Assembly: GCA_030536655.1 (NCBI GenBank)
Contig: JAUNPN010000009.1
Location: forward strand, 1-44,373
Source of the DNA: a bacterium
GTDB taxonomy: Bacteria; Bacillota; Clostridia; UBA1381
DNA length: 44,373 nt
Reading direction: 5' to 3'
The notes under the pieces are model-generated. The model was not told the DNA's origin and did no database searches. It saw nothing but the letters and a program-made list of their open reading frames with translations. Made by a program: the position numbers and the translations under genes. Shown here piece after piece: positions 24,679-33,657 of the stretch. Every line of letters starts with the position of its first letter. The stretch's first letter is position 1.

Positions 24679-27375
24679 ATGAAAATTAAGAAAATATTAG
24701 CAGCGGGGATGATTTTTGCTGCAATGACAGTTTGTACAAGTGCGCGAGCTTCCGATTTGCCGGCATTTCCCGGTGCGGAGGGCGGCGGAAAATATACAAC
24801 GGGCGCAAGGGGAAAGAGTACCCGTTCGGTGTATCATGTAACAAATTTGAATTCAAGCGGCACAGGCTCTTTTAAAGACGCTGTTTCAAAAGAAGGAAGG
24901 ATAATTGTATTTGATGTGGGCGGTACAATTGAGCTTAACGGCACCCTTACAATAAATAAAAACAATCTTACAATACTCGGACAGACTGCTCCCGGCGACG
25001 GAATAACCTTTTCCGGCGGAGATATTTTGATTGGCGAAGGGAAAAAGAATATCATAATGAGGTATCTGAGAGTACGTCCGACAGATAAAAACGGCGGCGA
25101 GCCGGATGGGATAGGCGGAAGATGGAACAGTAATATTATAATTGACCACTGTTCAATGTCATGGTCTGTTGATGAAATGATGACCCTTTATGCAGGTTCA
25201 TCGGAAAAAGCCACTCCCGGTTCAAATCTGACGGTACAGAACTGTATTGCGGCGGAAAGTCTCAGAATGAGTAATCATTTTAAAGGCGCCCACGGCTACG
25301 GTGCAATTATCGGCGGAACAAATTCAAGCTGGCTGAATAATCTGTTCGCTCATCATGACAGCCGTTCTCCGAGGCTTGACAGAGAATTGCAGAACACGGA
25401 TTTCTCGAATAATGTCATATATGACTGGGGAATTACCAATTCGGCATATGGTGCAGAGCCGTATTCCTACAATAACAAGACACAGAAAAAGTCGATTGTA
25501 AACTGGGTGAATAACTATTATAAATACGGCCCCGGAACAGCTCCGAAGCTGATGAGCAGAATATTTGATGTGAGCAATCCGGAGGGTGTATCTCCGTATT
25601 CGCAGTTCTATTTTAACGGCAATTTTGTCGAGGACAGCGAACAGGTAACAAATAATAATTTAAGCGGAATAAATAACAGCAGATACGCTGATTTTCTCAC
25701 AGAAGCGGCATATATGGGTAAATATACATATGAACCGCTGACTGCCGGAGAAGCGTATAAATATGTTCTTGCGAATGCCGGTGCGACACTTCCAAGGCGT
25801 GACGCTGCGGATGCGAGAATAATAAATGATGTCAAAAACAGAACAGGCAGAATAATTAACAATGCGGACGAGGTCGGCGGAAGCATAAAATCAGAACCGG
25901 CTTATAAAAAATTTGAGATTCCGGAAGATTGGAAGACTGCAAACTCAATGGATAACGCAAAGGAAACGGACATAGTTTCCGATGGAAAATTTGCGGGTTA
26001 TACATGGATAGAAGCGTATATAAATGATTGGACAGAAAATGCGGAGCCGCCCTCAAACCCTATGGTAACCGTACTTTCGCCGGCAACGGCAGCCGTATAT
26101 GACAGCATCAACGGATACAATGTTGATAACGGTGCGTGGAGGGTTATGAAGGAGGATGAAACTCTTGAATACCGCGCCGTTGCTGACGCTGTACCCGGAA
26201 CAACAGTTCAGAATATGGAGCTGTATGATGGCAGTACGCTTTTAAAGACATATGAGGGACATGAAATCAATGACGTTATCAGTCTTGAAGAAGGGACACA
26301 TTATCTTACCTGCCGTGCCGTTAATAACAAGGGTGAAAAAACACAAAGCACTACTTCGATAGTATATGTCGATTCGGTAAACGCACCGGAGAACCTCAGA
26401 TACACTGCGATAGGAGATACGGCATTTGAAGGAGCGGGAGCGGCGTCTGTGAATGATGAGGGCATATACACAGTGAGCGGAGCCGGAGGAATATATCCAT
26501 CATCCGGAGTTTCAAATGACAGCTGCGGATTTATGTACAGAGAGCTTGCCGGAGATTTTGACATAAGCGTAAAAATAGAAGAAATACCCAAGTTTGAAAA
26601 TTACCAGGTAAGCGGTCTTATGTTGAGAGCCGGACTTGAGCCGTCTGCGCAGATGGCTATGCTTGCGGACGGATGGATTAAATACGGTGAAAACGTAAGA
26701 GTAATAAGCAGGGCAAAAAGCGGCGGAAAAACCAAGGAAACTTTTTTCAGCAGCAGCAGCGGGAAGGTGATTTCAAATTTGGATTTGTACAATACGCAGG
26801 AAACGGAATATAGGCTTCCGAAGTATCTCAGAATGACAAGAACCGGGGACACAATAACCTTCTATGTTTCAAACGGCGGCAGCAGCTGGAACGATAATAC
26901 GCGTCAGCCAATGACTATCACGTTGGAAAACCTGCCGGAAATGGTATATGTCGGATTGGCGGCAGACAGCGCGTGCGGCATATCCGTAAAGGATTATTTC
27001 GCAAGAGCCAAATTCAGTGATTTTAAGCTGAACGGTACGGATATTACTGAAGTGCCGCTTTATACAGCGGCTCCCGCACCCCCGGAACCAACGGCTCCGT
27101 CAACGGCAGAGCCTTCAGCGTCACCTGACGCCGAGCCGACAAAAAAACCGGAAAACTATATTTTTGAATCAGATAATATAATACATATATTGTCGGATAC
27201 CGATGCTCAGGCATATATTGTATATTATTCGGAAAACGGCAGGCTTGAGAGCGTACGCAGACTTGACGTTAAGATGAATGAGGAGATACAGGCTGAGCGC
27301 ACATCGGGCGGTAAAGCAATCGTAATGCTGTGGAGCGGACAAAAGCCCCTGACAGATAAAACGGAGCTTTATTAA
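24679..27375 (+). CDS. Secreted pectate lyase (PL1-like) with accessory domains
   Basis: The 898-aa protein has a signal peptide (MKIKKILAAGMIFAAMTVC, cleavage near SARA-SD). FPGAEGGGKYTTGARGKS opens a PL1-type right-handed beta-helix (to about residue 380), with IVFDVGGTIEL, GDGITFSGG and IIIDHCSMSWSVDE typical of pectate lyases. An Ig-like segment (about 450-560) follows, then a beta-rich carbohydrate-binding or DUF1349-like domain (about 570-790), a Pro/Thr/Ser-rich linker (about 795-830) and a short C-terminal tail. No cell-wall anchor is seen, so it is probably secreted to cleave polygalacturonate by beta-elimination. The ribosome binding site (CAGG) is weak. DUF3737 follows 35 bp later. 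Confidence 0.88.
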   Translation: MKIKKILAAGMIFAAMTVCTSARASDLPAFPGAEGGGKYTTGARGKSTRSVYHVTNLNSSGTGSFKDAVSKEGRIIVFDVGGTIELNGTLTINKNNLTILGQTAPGDGITFSGGDILIGEGKKNIIMRYLRVRPTDKNGGEPDGIGGRWNSNIIIDHCSMSWSVDEMMTLYAGSSEKATPGSNLTVQNCIAAESLRMSNHFKGAHGYGAIIGGTNSSWLNNLFAHHDSRSPRLDRELQNTDFSNNVIYDWGITNSAYGAEPYSYNNKTQKKSIVNWVNNYYKYGPGTAPKLMSRIFDVSNPEGVSPYSQFYFNGNFVEDSEQVTNNNLSGINNSRYADFLTEAAYMGKYTYEPLTAGEAYKYVLANAGATLPRRDAADARIINDVKNRTGRIINNADEVGGSIKSEPAYKKFEIPEDWKTANSMDNAKETDIVSDGKFAGYTWIEAYINDWTENAEPPSNPMVTVLSPATAAVYDSINGYNVDNGAWRVMKEDETLEYRAVADAVPGTTVQNMELYDGSTLLKTYEGHEINDVISLEEGTHYLTCRAVNNKGEKTQSTTSIVYVDSVNAPENLRYTAIGDTAFEGAGAASVNDEGIYTVSGAGGIYPSSGVSNDSCGFMYRELAGDFDISVKIEEIPKFENYQVSGLMLRAGLEPSAQMAMLADGWIKYGENVRVISRAKSGGKTKETFFSSSSGKVISNLDLYNTQETEYRLPKYLRMTRTGDTITFYVSNGGSSWNDNTRQPMTITLENLPEMVYVGLAADSACGISVKDYFARAKFSDFKLNGTDITEVPLYTAAPAPPEPTAPSTAEPSASPDAEPTKKPENYIFESDNIIHILSDTDAQAYIVYYSENGRLESVRRLDVKMNEEIQAERTSGGKAIVMLWSGQKPLTDKTELY

Positions 27376-27409
27376 ATCTGCAAAGAAGAAAAGGGAGAGA
27401 ATAGAAATC

Positions 27410-28249
27410 GTGAAAATCTACTTAAATGAAACTCATGATGAGGAGCGGGCATTTTACGGAATAACCGGCGCAAGGCTGAAAGGCTGTCGGTTTGAGGGTC
27501 CGGCAGACGGAGAATCCGCATTGAAGGAAACTGCCGATTTGGAGATAGAGAACTGTGATTTCCTTTTAAGATATCCGCTTTGGCATACGGACAGAGCTGC
27601 TGTAACAGATTGCCGTATGACTGAAACCTGCCGCGCAGCTCTTTGGTATGATAATGACATTTTAATAAAAAATTCAGAGCTTGGCGGAATCAAGGCGGTG
27701 CGTGAATGTAACAATATAAGCCTTGAGGCTTGCAGAATAAATTCGACGGAATTCGGCTGGTTCTGCAGAAACATAAAAATGAAGGATTGTGAGCTTAGCT
27801 CGGAATATCCGTTTTTACATAGCTCGGAAATGGAATTTGACGGACTGAAGATGAAGGGAAAGTATTCATTTCAGTATACGGAAAATGTTACATTCCGGAA
27901 CTGCCGGCTTGATACGAAGGATGCGTTCTGGCACAGTAGAAATGTAACCGTATATGACAGCATAGTGAAGGGAGAATATCTCGCGTGGTATTCGGAAAAT
28001 CTTCGTCTTGTACGCTGTAAAATTATCGGCACGCAGCCTCTCTGCTATGCAAAGGGACTTGTTATAGAGGACTGCGAGATGATAGACTGTGATCTGTCCT
28101 TTGAAAAGAGCTATGTTCACGCAAGCGTAAGGGGCAATATTATGAGCGTGAAAAATCCGGCGGGCGGAGTTATTACGGCTGACACGATAGGTGAAATAAT
28201 ACAGGAAGATAAAACAAGCAAATGTGAGATTAAGTTTGGAAAAAGATAA
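27410..28249 (+). CDS. DUF3737-family beta-helix protein
   Basis: The 279-aa protein has repeated short strands (GCRFEGPADGESALKE, NCDFLLRYPLWH, NCRLDTKDAFWHSRNV, YSENLRLVRCKI) typical of the DUF3737 right-handed beta-helix. There is no signal peptide, so it is probably cytoplasmic. The start is GTG with AAGGGAG upstream. Its last codons (KFGKR, then TAA) lie within the second copy of the dispersed repeat, so the present stop and C-terminus are supplied by that repeat. It is probably co-transcribed with the pectate lyase. No function is established for the family. Confidence 0.85.
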   Translation: MKIYLNETHDEERAFYGITGARLKGCRFEGPADGESALKETADLEIENCDFLLRYPLWHTDRAAVTDCRMTETCRAALWYDNDILIKNSELGGIKAVRECNNISLEACRINSTEFGWFCRNIKMKDCELSSEYPFLHSSEMEFDGLKMKGKYSFQYTENVTFRNCRLDTKDAFWHSRNVTVYDSIVKGEYLAWYSENLRLVRCKIIGTQPLCYAKGLVIEDCEMIDCDLSFEKSYVHASVRGNIMSVKNPAGGVITADTIGEIIQEDKTSKCEIKFGKR

Positions 28250-28371
28250 GCGGCGCATCTTGCTTCCCTCAGCGAATTGAAGTATAAACATACGTCGGCG
28301 TCGCTTCTGACGGCAATCTGCTTGCTTCTCTTTTCCCAAACGCATTGCTGAAAGGAATTCGGATTATAAGT
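28234..28371. repeat. Dispersed 137-bp repeat, copy B
   Basis: This copy shares its ends with copy A at 24539 but has a different middle. It overlaps the last 16 bases of the DUF3737 gene, including the stop codon, and lies in the leader of the DUF3795 gene. Confidence 0.75.
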
Positions 28372-28408
28372 TTGGAAATGATTATTTAAGTTTTAGGGAG
28401 ATATATTT

Positions 28409-28843
28409 ATGAAATCAATATGCGGTGCAGATTGTAATAACTGCGGCATGAAAAAGAACTGTAAAGGCTGTATTGAAACGGATGCTCATCCGTTTGGAGG
28501 CAGATGTGCAGCGGGAGAATGTTATAAAAACGGAGGCAAAAAATTATTCTGTGAATATAAAAAGCAGCTGATTGAAGAATTTAATTCTCTTGATATTCCT
28601 GATATGCCTAAGATAACAGAGCTATGCACATTAAAAGGCGAATATATCAATTTAGAGTATGCACTTCCTAATGGACAGCAAATAAAACTGCTTGAGGATA
28701 ATAATATATATTTAGGATATCAGGCTGAAAAGAAAGACAGTGACAGGTGTTACGGTCTTGCAGCCGATGATGATTATCTTTTGATATGTGAATATGGCTG
28801 CGGCGGTGCTGAACCGCAAATTGTAATATACAGAAGAAGATAG
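28409..28843 (+). CDS. DUF3795 Cys-rich protein
   Basis: The 144-aa protein begins MKSICGADCNNCGMKKNCKGC, an N-terminal cysteine cluster (C-x3-C-x2-C-x4-C-x2-C) typical of DUF3795, with further cysteines in the first 50 residues that may bind zinc or an iron-sulfur cluster. AGGGAGAT precedes the ATG. It has no membrane segment. Function is unknown. Confidence 0.8.
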   Translation: MKSICGADCNNCGMKKNCKGCIETDAHPFGGRCAAGECYKNGGKKLFCEYKKQLIEEFNSLDIPDMPKITELCTLKGEYINLEYALPNGQQIKLLEDNNIYLGYQAEKKDSDRCYGLAADDDYLLICEYGCGGAEPQIVIYRRR

Positions 28844-28924
28844 ATTTGGTTTGTTATATAGCAGACTTTATGATTTTTCAAAAAGGAATTATAAATGAGA
28901 TAACACAGGAAAGAGGCTGTCACA

Positions 28925-29713
28925 GTGGTCAATTTGAAATTAAGCAAAGATTTGCCGATAGGCTTTATGGATTCCGGACTTGGAGGACTGAGCGTACTGC
29001 GTCAGGCGGTGCGCCTTATGCCGAATGAGGATTTTATATACTACGGAGATTCAGCAAACGCACCGTATGGTACAAAGCCTGCGGAGGTTATACGAACGCT
29101 CACGTTCAGCGTGGTGGAAATGCTTTTGGAGCGAGGAATAAAAGGACTTGTCGTAGCATGCAACACGGCGACAAGCGCTGCGGTAAGACCGCTTCGTGAA
29201 AAATATCCGGATCTGCCGATAGTGGGAATAGAACCTGCGGTAAAGCCCGCGGCAATACAAAATCACGGCGGCAGAGTCATTGTAATGGCAACGCCGATGA
29301 CGATACGTCAGCCAAAGTTTCATCATTTGATTGACAAGTATAAGAATATGGCTGAGATTATTCCGGTTGAGTGTAAGGGCTTGATGGAGTATGTTGAGCA
29401 CGGGGAGCTGTACGGAGCTGATTTGAATGAGTATTTTGACGAGCATTTGGCGCCGTACCTTACGGAGGATACAGAAACAATAGTTTTGGGCTGTACGCAT
29501 TACCCGTTTTTAATTCCGCAGCTTAAGGAATATCTGAATAACGATAATATAAGGCTGATAGACGGAAGCTACGGCACATCAATGGAGCTTATGCGCCAGC
29601 TTAAGGAAAAGGATTTATTAAAGGACGGAACTGAAAAGGGACACGTGATTATAGAAAATTCATTGCCGGATTCTAAAATGGTAGAGTTGAGTTATAGGTT
29701 ATTGAGAGGATAA
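28925..29713 (+). CDS. murI: Glutamate racemase
   Basis: MurI supplies D-glutamate for peptidoglycan. The 262-aa protein contains the three family motifs MDSGLGGLSVLR, VVACNTATSAA (first catalytic Cys) and VLGCTHYPFL (second catalytic Cys). Translation starts at GTG 28925 with GAAAGAGG about eight bases upstream. A terminator follows. Confidence 0.96.
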   Translation: MVNLKLSKDLPIGFMDSGLGGLSVLRQAVRLMPNEDFIYYGDSANAPYGTKPAEVIRTLTFSVVEMLLERGIKGLVVACNTATSAAVRPLREKYPDLPIVGIEPAVKPAAIQNHGGRVIVMATPMTIRQPKFHHLIDKYKNMAEIIPVECKGLMEYVEHGELYGADLNEYFDEHLAPYLTEDTETIVLGCTHYPFLIPQLKEYLNNDNIRLIDGSYGTSMELMRQLKEKDLLKDGTEKGHVIIENSLPDSKMVELSYRLLRG

Positions 29714-29716
29714 AAG

Positions 29717-29764
29717 AAAGAGCGGAGCTTTGGCGAAATTATTGCCGAAAAAGCTCTGCTCTTT
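29717..29764. terminator. Bidirectional terminator between murI and the LonB-like gene
   Basis: AAAGAGCGGAGCTTTGGC pairs with GCCGAAAAAGCTCTGCTCTTT around a short loop, between convergent genes. Confidence 0.8.
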
Positions 29765-29767
29765 GTA

Positions 29768-30844
29768 TTACTGCTGCTTGCTAATAAATCTTACGTCAAT
29801 AATTCGGCTTCCGTCGCTGGCTTCCGTTCCGTCTATATAATGGCAGGAATTAAGCGCCCAAACAGCATCTTCAATGGTAATCCTTTCGCGGTTTTCAAGG
29901 AATATAATATTTTTAGCCATTTGCAGCAGCTTAACGGCATCACGTCCGTTCTTGGTATACTTTGCAAGCATGCGAATTGCCTGGTCGTCAATCGGAAGCA
30001 GCAGCCGTTTACAGGTATTGCGTATAATTGTATTCCTGTCAGCTTCCGTGAGCGGTTTAAAAAATACCTCAACACAGCGAGAGCGAACCGCCTCAGGTAT
30101 TTCCTCCGGGCGCCGCGTGGTCGCACCGATGAGCCGGAAATCCGCAGGTATTCCGTGCTTGAATATATCGTGAATATACGGAGGAATATTTTTGTTGCCT
30201 TCACTGTAGTATGCGCTTTCAAAAATAACCTTCCTGTCCTCAAGCACTTTTAAAAGCTTGTTCATCTGACAATGCTGGAGCTCGCCGATTTCATCAATGA
30301 ACAAAACGCCGCCGTGAGCCTTTGAAACGGCTCCCTCCTTAGGTTCGGGAATACCGCTCATGCCGTAAGAGCCCGCACCCTGATAAATAGGGTCATGAAC
30401 CGAACCGATTAGCGCGTCGGCGATGCAGCGTTCATCGTACTGCATTATAGTGGCGTCGGCTTCAACAAATTTTGCATTTTTGAGAAAAGGAGTGCCGCGG
30501 CTCAGCTTGGCATATTCCAGCGCAATTCGTGCTGCTGCCGTTTTGCCTACCCCGGGAGGCCCGTATATAAGAATATGCTGCGGATGCGGTCCGCATAATG
30601 CCGCCTTGATGGATTTCACTCCGTCATCCTGTCCGATAATATCCTCTGCGCATTTCGGGCGCGCCTGCTCCGTCAGCGGCTCTGTTAAATGAATTTTGCG
30701 CATAGCGTTGATGCGTTCCGCTTCTTTTGTGGATTTTTCCTTGACTGCATTTGTGTCCGCAGATTCGGAGCGCATTTTTGAAAAGAAATACATACCCATA
30801 ACAACAGTAAAGAAAACCTGTGTGATAAGTAAAATACTGCTCAT
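29768..30844 (-). CDS. LonB-like AAA+ ATPase lacking the Lon protease domain
   Basis: The 358-aa protein closely resembles the N-terminal two thirds of the sporulation protease LonB. There is an N-terminal membrane segment (LLITQVFFTVVMGMYFF), the conserved linker MRKIHLTEPLTEQARPK, the P-loop GPPGVGKT at 95-102, Walker B FIDE at 182-185, and the family segment GSVHDPIYQGAGSYGMSGIP. LonB of Bacillus subtilis is 552 aa and ends in a Ser-Lys Lon protease domain; here the frame stops cleanly after the AAA+ lid (VRFISKQQ), and only a terminator and murI follow, so the protease part is absent rather than frameshifted. It could be a chaperone-like ATPase or work with another peptidase. A sigma-F-like -10 box precedes it. 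Confidence 0.85.
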   Translation of the reverse strand: MSSILLITQVFFTVVMGMYFFSKMRSESADTNAVKEKSTKEAERINAMRKIHLTEPLTEQARPKCAEDIIGQDDGVKSIKAALCGPHPQHILIYGPPGVGKTAAARIALEYAKLSRGTPFLKNAKFVEADATIMQYDERCIADALIGSVHDPIYQGAGSYGMSGIPEPKEGAVSKAHGGVLFIDEIGELQHCQMNKLLKVLEDRKVIFESAYYSEGNKNIPPYIHDIFKHGIPADFRLIGATTRRPEEIPEAVRSRCVEVFFKPLTEADRNTIIRNTCKRLLLPIDDQAIRMLAKYTKNGRDAVKLLQMAKNIIFLENRERITIEDAVWALNSCHYIDGTEASDGSRIIDVRFISKQQ

Positions 30845-30874
30845 ATCTTCTCATCCTTTCGTATCCTTTTCTGA

Positions 30875-30903
30875 TATTATTTCCAAGTGAACGTTAATTA
30901 TGT
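30875..30903 (-). promoter_or_regulatory. Possible sigma-F promoter of the LonB-like gene
   Basis: On the minus strand the -10 GGAAATAATA (30875-30884) matches GGNRANANTW fully. The -35 candidate ACATA (30899-30903) is one base off GYWTA, with a 14-bp spacer that is shorter than usual. lonB of B. subtilis is a forespore (sigma-F) gene. Confidence 0.35.
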
Positions 30904-30932
30904 GGGGTGCCGCAAAAACTTTGCAGCACCCC
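30904..30932. terminator. Hairpin after the phosphopantetheinyl transferase gene
   Basis: GGGGTGCcGCAAA pairs with TTTGCaGCACCCC. It lacks a T run. The GCAAA...TTTGC part resembles the other hairpins in the window. Confidence 0.45.
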
Positions 30933-30940
30933 GTGACTGG

Positions 30941-31510
30941 TTATTTGTTCCATAAGCATACCCACATGACATAGCCGCTTTCGGGCGGAGTAAGTTCTAT
31001 AAATTCAAAGCCGCCGCCGTTTTTCAATACGGAAAATGAATTGAGCGGAATAGTTATTCCTGTGCCGGTAGCTTTTACGCGGCTCTCTTTTTTTGACCAC
31101 AATTCAAAAAAACGCGCTTCGCTGCTGCCGATATACTCGCATTCTTCTCCGGTAAAATAACGTTCGGCAATCCTGAAATCTGCACGGCGCATCTGCTGAA
31201 TATCAATTCCGACCTCACGGTCGGCAGCCGCGCATACCGCGTAATTGCCTGAGTGGGAAAAATTAATGTGAAGCTCCGGGTAATCACATAGATACGGCTT
31301 GCCGTGTTTTCCGCGCTTGCAGCGGAGCGGGAGAGGAGCTGACGGGTAAAAATGCAGAACTGCCTTTATAAGCGCAAGCTCAGCCGCAAGCGAAAGCCGT
31401 TTTGAGGCTTCATTTTTCAGGCGGGCAAGCTTTTCTCTGCGTTCGCTGCATACCATATCTGTGCGGGTCAAATCAAGCGTGCGCGCGTCAACAGTAAAAA
31501 TTTCAAGCAT
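30941..31510 (-). CDS. 4'-phosphopantetheinyl transferase (Sfp type)
   Basis: This 189-aa enzyme would transfer 4'-phosphopantetheine from CoA to a carrier protein. The conserved motifs are HINFSHSG, VGIDIQ (metal-binding Asp) and FFELWSKKESRVKATGTG (the W/F-xx-KE-AxxK core). It is shorter than Bacillus Sfp but within the family range. Its start overlaps rsmE by eight bases. No polyketide or NRPS gene is nearby, so its carrier may be the fatty-acid ACP. Confidence 0.85.
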   Translation of the reverse strand: MLEIFTVDARTLDLTRTDMVCSERREKLARLKNEASKRLSLAAELALIKAVLHFYPSAPLPLRCKRGKHGKPYLCDYPELHINFSHSGNYAVCAAADREVGIDIQQMRRADFRIAERYFTGEECEYIGSSEARFFELWSKKESRVKATGTGITIPLNSFSVLKNGGGFEFIELTPPESGYVMWVCLWNK

Positions 31511-32249
31511 TTATATCGCCCTTTTCATACATTGTCATTGCAAGCACAGCTTCACCGGCGGTTTCGGTGCGCAGAATTCGTTTTCCGAGTGTAACTGTTT
31601 TTATTCCGGCAGCGCGAAGCTTTTCAATTTCGCTAATGTCAAAACCGCCTTCGGGTCCTATGATAAATCCTATTTTTGACGGCTTTTCAACCGAGGTCAG
31701 CACTGCTTTAAGACTCTGCATCTCCTCACATTCATATGGCGCAAAGGCAATATCACATTCCTTCAGCTGAGCGATTGCCGCATCTATGGACGCAACCGGA
31801 GCAATATCGGGGACAATTCCGCGTCCGGACTGCTTGGCGGCGGACTCGGCAATTTTTTGCCAGCGCTCGGTTTTCTTAAGCTCCGCCTTCGAATTTTCAA
31901 GCTTAACAACACAGCGTGAAAGCTTGCAGGGAACAATTCTTGAAATTCCAAGCTCGGTTGTTTTCTGTATAATATATTCCATTTTGGAAGCTTTTGGCAG
32001 TCCTTGGAAAAGAATAACCTCAATATTCGGTTCAGTGCTGCTCTTTCTTGCTTCGGTAATACGGCATATAACTTCCTTTGAGTTTGTTTCGATGATTTCA
32101 GCGTTATAGTCAAAGCCTTTTCCGTCGCAGAGCAGAAGCGTATCACCGATTCCCATACGAAGCACGCGTGTGATATGCGAAACATCCCCGCTGTTAATCA
32201 CGATTGTATTGCCGTGAATATTTTCCTTAGGTACAAAAAATTTAGGCAT
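31503..32249 (-). CDS. rsmE: 16S rRNA m3U1498 methyltransferase RsmE
   Basis: RsmE methylates N3 of U1498 in 16S rRNA. The 248-aa protein starts MPKFFVPKENIHG with GGAAAGGA upstream; an alternative Met 11 codons earlier is less likely. Motifs are GDVSHITRVLRM, the SPOUT knot IGFIIGPEGGFDISEIE and TLGKRILRTETA. It overlaps both neighbours (the dipeptidase and Sfp-type genes) by eight bases. Confidence 0.93.
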   Translation of the reverse strand: MPKFFVPKENIHGNTIVINSGDVSHITRVLRMGIGDTLLLCDGKGFDYNAEIIETNSKEVICRITEARKSSTEPNIEVILFQGLPKASKMEYIIQKTTELGISRIVPCKLSRCVVKLENSKAELKKTERWQKIAESAAKQSGRGIVPDIAPVASIDAAIAQLKECDIAFAPYECEEMQSLKAVLTSVEKPSKIGFIIGPEGGFDISEIEKLRAAGIKTVTLGKRILRTETAGEAVLAMTMYEKGDINA

Positions 32250-33129
32250 TTGTAGTCCTTTCCGGCATAAACAGCCTTTCAAAATTTTTATGACTTATTT
32301 TTTCAACCTGTTCGTATGTATAATTAAGCTGTAAAAGTCTATCAAATATTTTGTATAAATCCTCGCATCCGCCGATTCCGTCGGGGAGAAGTCCGTCAGT
32401 TCCGTCAAAATCCGCGCCTATACCAATATTGTTTTCGCCGCCGAGAGCCATAAAATGCTCGATGTGACGGATGACGCTGTCAATACAGGCATTTCCCGAA
32501 ATCTCAAGAAACGGCGGGTAAAGGTTTATTCCGGTACAGCCGCCGCTTTTGACAATAATCCGGAACATATCATCTGTAAGGCATCGTCTGTGTCCGCATA
32601 CTGCTCTTGAATTTGAGTGAGTGGCAATAATGGGTGCGGAGGAAATTTCGGCAATGTCGTAAAATGATTTGTCGTTCAAATGAGAAACATCGGCATACAT
32701 TCCTATACGGTTCATTTCGGGTATAAGCTTTTTCCCGAAATCTGTAAGACCGCGGCTGCAATCCGGCTCATCTGCACCGGAGGCAATGTGGTTGGAGTAA
32801 TTCCATGTCAGTGCTGCAATACGAATGCCAAGCCGATACAGTGTTTTGAGTACAGGCAGCGATGTAATCATATCTCCGCCCTCAATGCTTAAAATACCGT
32901 GTATGCCCCGGCTGCGGAACAAATCAATCATATTAATGCAGCGTTCGAGAGCGCAGCCTCGGTATTCGGGGGCGATAAAGCAGGCGAAAATCTGTGTATA
33001 GTGATTATAGCGGTTCTGACGTTCAAGGTCGATGTTACAGCTGTTGTGTGAGAACTCCTGAGCTGTGTCAAGCATAACTGAAAGAGTATCACAGTGTGCG
33101 TCAAAAATTGAATATGATTTACTTTGCAT
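32242..33129 (-). CDS. M19-family membrane dipeptidase-like protein
   Basis: This 295-aa protein belongs to the renal dipeptidase (M19) family, zinc-dependent hydrolases of dipeptides. Metal-binding motifs are DAHCDTL, the Glu in LSIEGGDMI, THSNSRAVCGHRR and GIGADFDGTDG. There is no signal peptide, so it is probably cytoplasmic. Its end overlaps the rsmE start, and it lies between SRPBCC and rsmE. It may recycle peptides, although D-Ala or sporulation roles cannot be excluded. Confidence 0.9.
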   Translation of the reverse strand: MQSKSYSIFDAHCDTLSVMLDTAQEFSHNSCNIDLERQNRYNHYTQIFACFIAPEYRGCALERCINMIDLFRSRGIHGILSIEGGDMITSLPVLKTLYRLGIRIAALTWNYSNHIASGADEPDCSRGLTDFGKKLIPEMNRIGMYADVSHLNDKSFYDIAEISSAPIIATHSNSRAVCGHRRCLTDDMFRIIVKSGGCTGINLYPPFLEISGNACIDSVIRHIEHFMALGGENNIGIGADFDGTDGLLPDGIGGCEDLYKIFDRLLQLNYTYEQVEKISHKNFERLFMPERTTNA

Positions 33130-33146
33130 AAACAGCCTCCGTGCTT

Positions 33147-33539
33147 TTATTTAAGAGCCTTCTTTAAATCAGAAATATATAATTCCTGCTGCTTTTTCAG
33201 ATATGCTTTAACGAACGGCTTCATTATCCATTTTTTTGCTGTAACGGATTCGGTAAATTCAATCTTCGTATGAGCGTTGTTCCCGGTAAATACGCCTATC
33301 CAGTGGCCTTTTATGTTTCCGTTTTCCATATCAAATTCCCAGCGTCTGCAATAATCATTTGAGGTAACTGTAAATAATGTGGCATAGCCTGATTTTGTGT
33401 ATTCCTTAAACTGTTTTTCATTTATGATTTCAATTTTACTTAAATCACTGCGCCATGAATAGTTTGTTAAAGAGGTTACGGTTTCCCATACCTTTGTTAT
33501 ATCACTGTCAAAAGCTGCTTTTATGGTTGAAGCTGCCAT
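33147..33539 (-). CDS. SRPBCC-family protein
   Basis: The 130-aa protein (MAASTIKAAFDSDITKVWET...) has the START/SRPBCC helix-grip pattern that binds hydrophobic ligands. A Met 20 codons earlier (33599) lies in the -35 box of a promoter, so the ATG at 33539 with TTGGAG is chosen. It is the first gene of the dipeptidase-rsmE-Sfp cluster. Ligand unknown. Confidence 0.75.
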   Translation of the reverse strand: MAASTIKAAFDSDITKVWETVTSLTNYSWRSDLSKIEIINEKQFKEYTKSGYATLFTVTSNDYCRRWEFDMENGNIKGHWIGVFTGNNAHTKIEFTESVTAKKWIMKPFVKAYLKKQQELYISDLKKALK

Positions 33540-33570
33540 AATCAAATCACTCCAATGAAAATTATTTATT

Positions 33571-33599
33571 ATTATACCGCATAGCTTTGGATAATGCAA
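33571..33599 (-). promoter_or_regulatory. Sigma-A promoter of the SRPBCC-dipeptidase-rsmE cluster
   Basis: TTGCAT (33594-33599 on the minus strand), a 17-bp spacer and TATAAT (33571-33576). Confidence 0.65.
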
Positions 33600-33657
33600 T
33601 CCGTATTATGAAGTTTTGTTAAATATGCCTGTAACAATTTCAGATAAGCTGCTGAAA

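Noticed and set aside
28846-29028. Plus-strand 60-codon frame overlapping murI start
   Set aside because: It is out of frame with murI and has no start signals; murI's GTG start has a good ribosome binding site.
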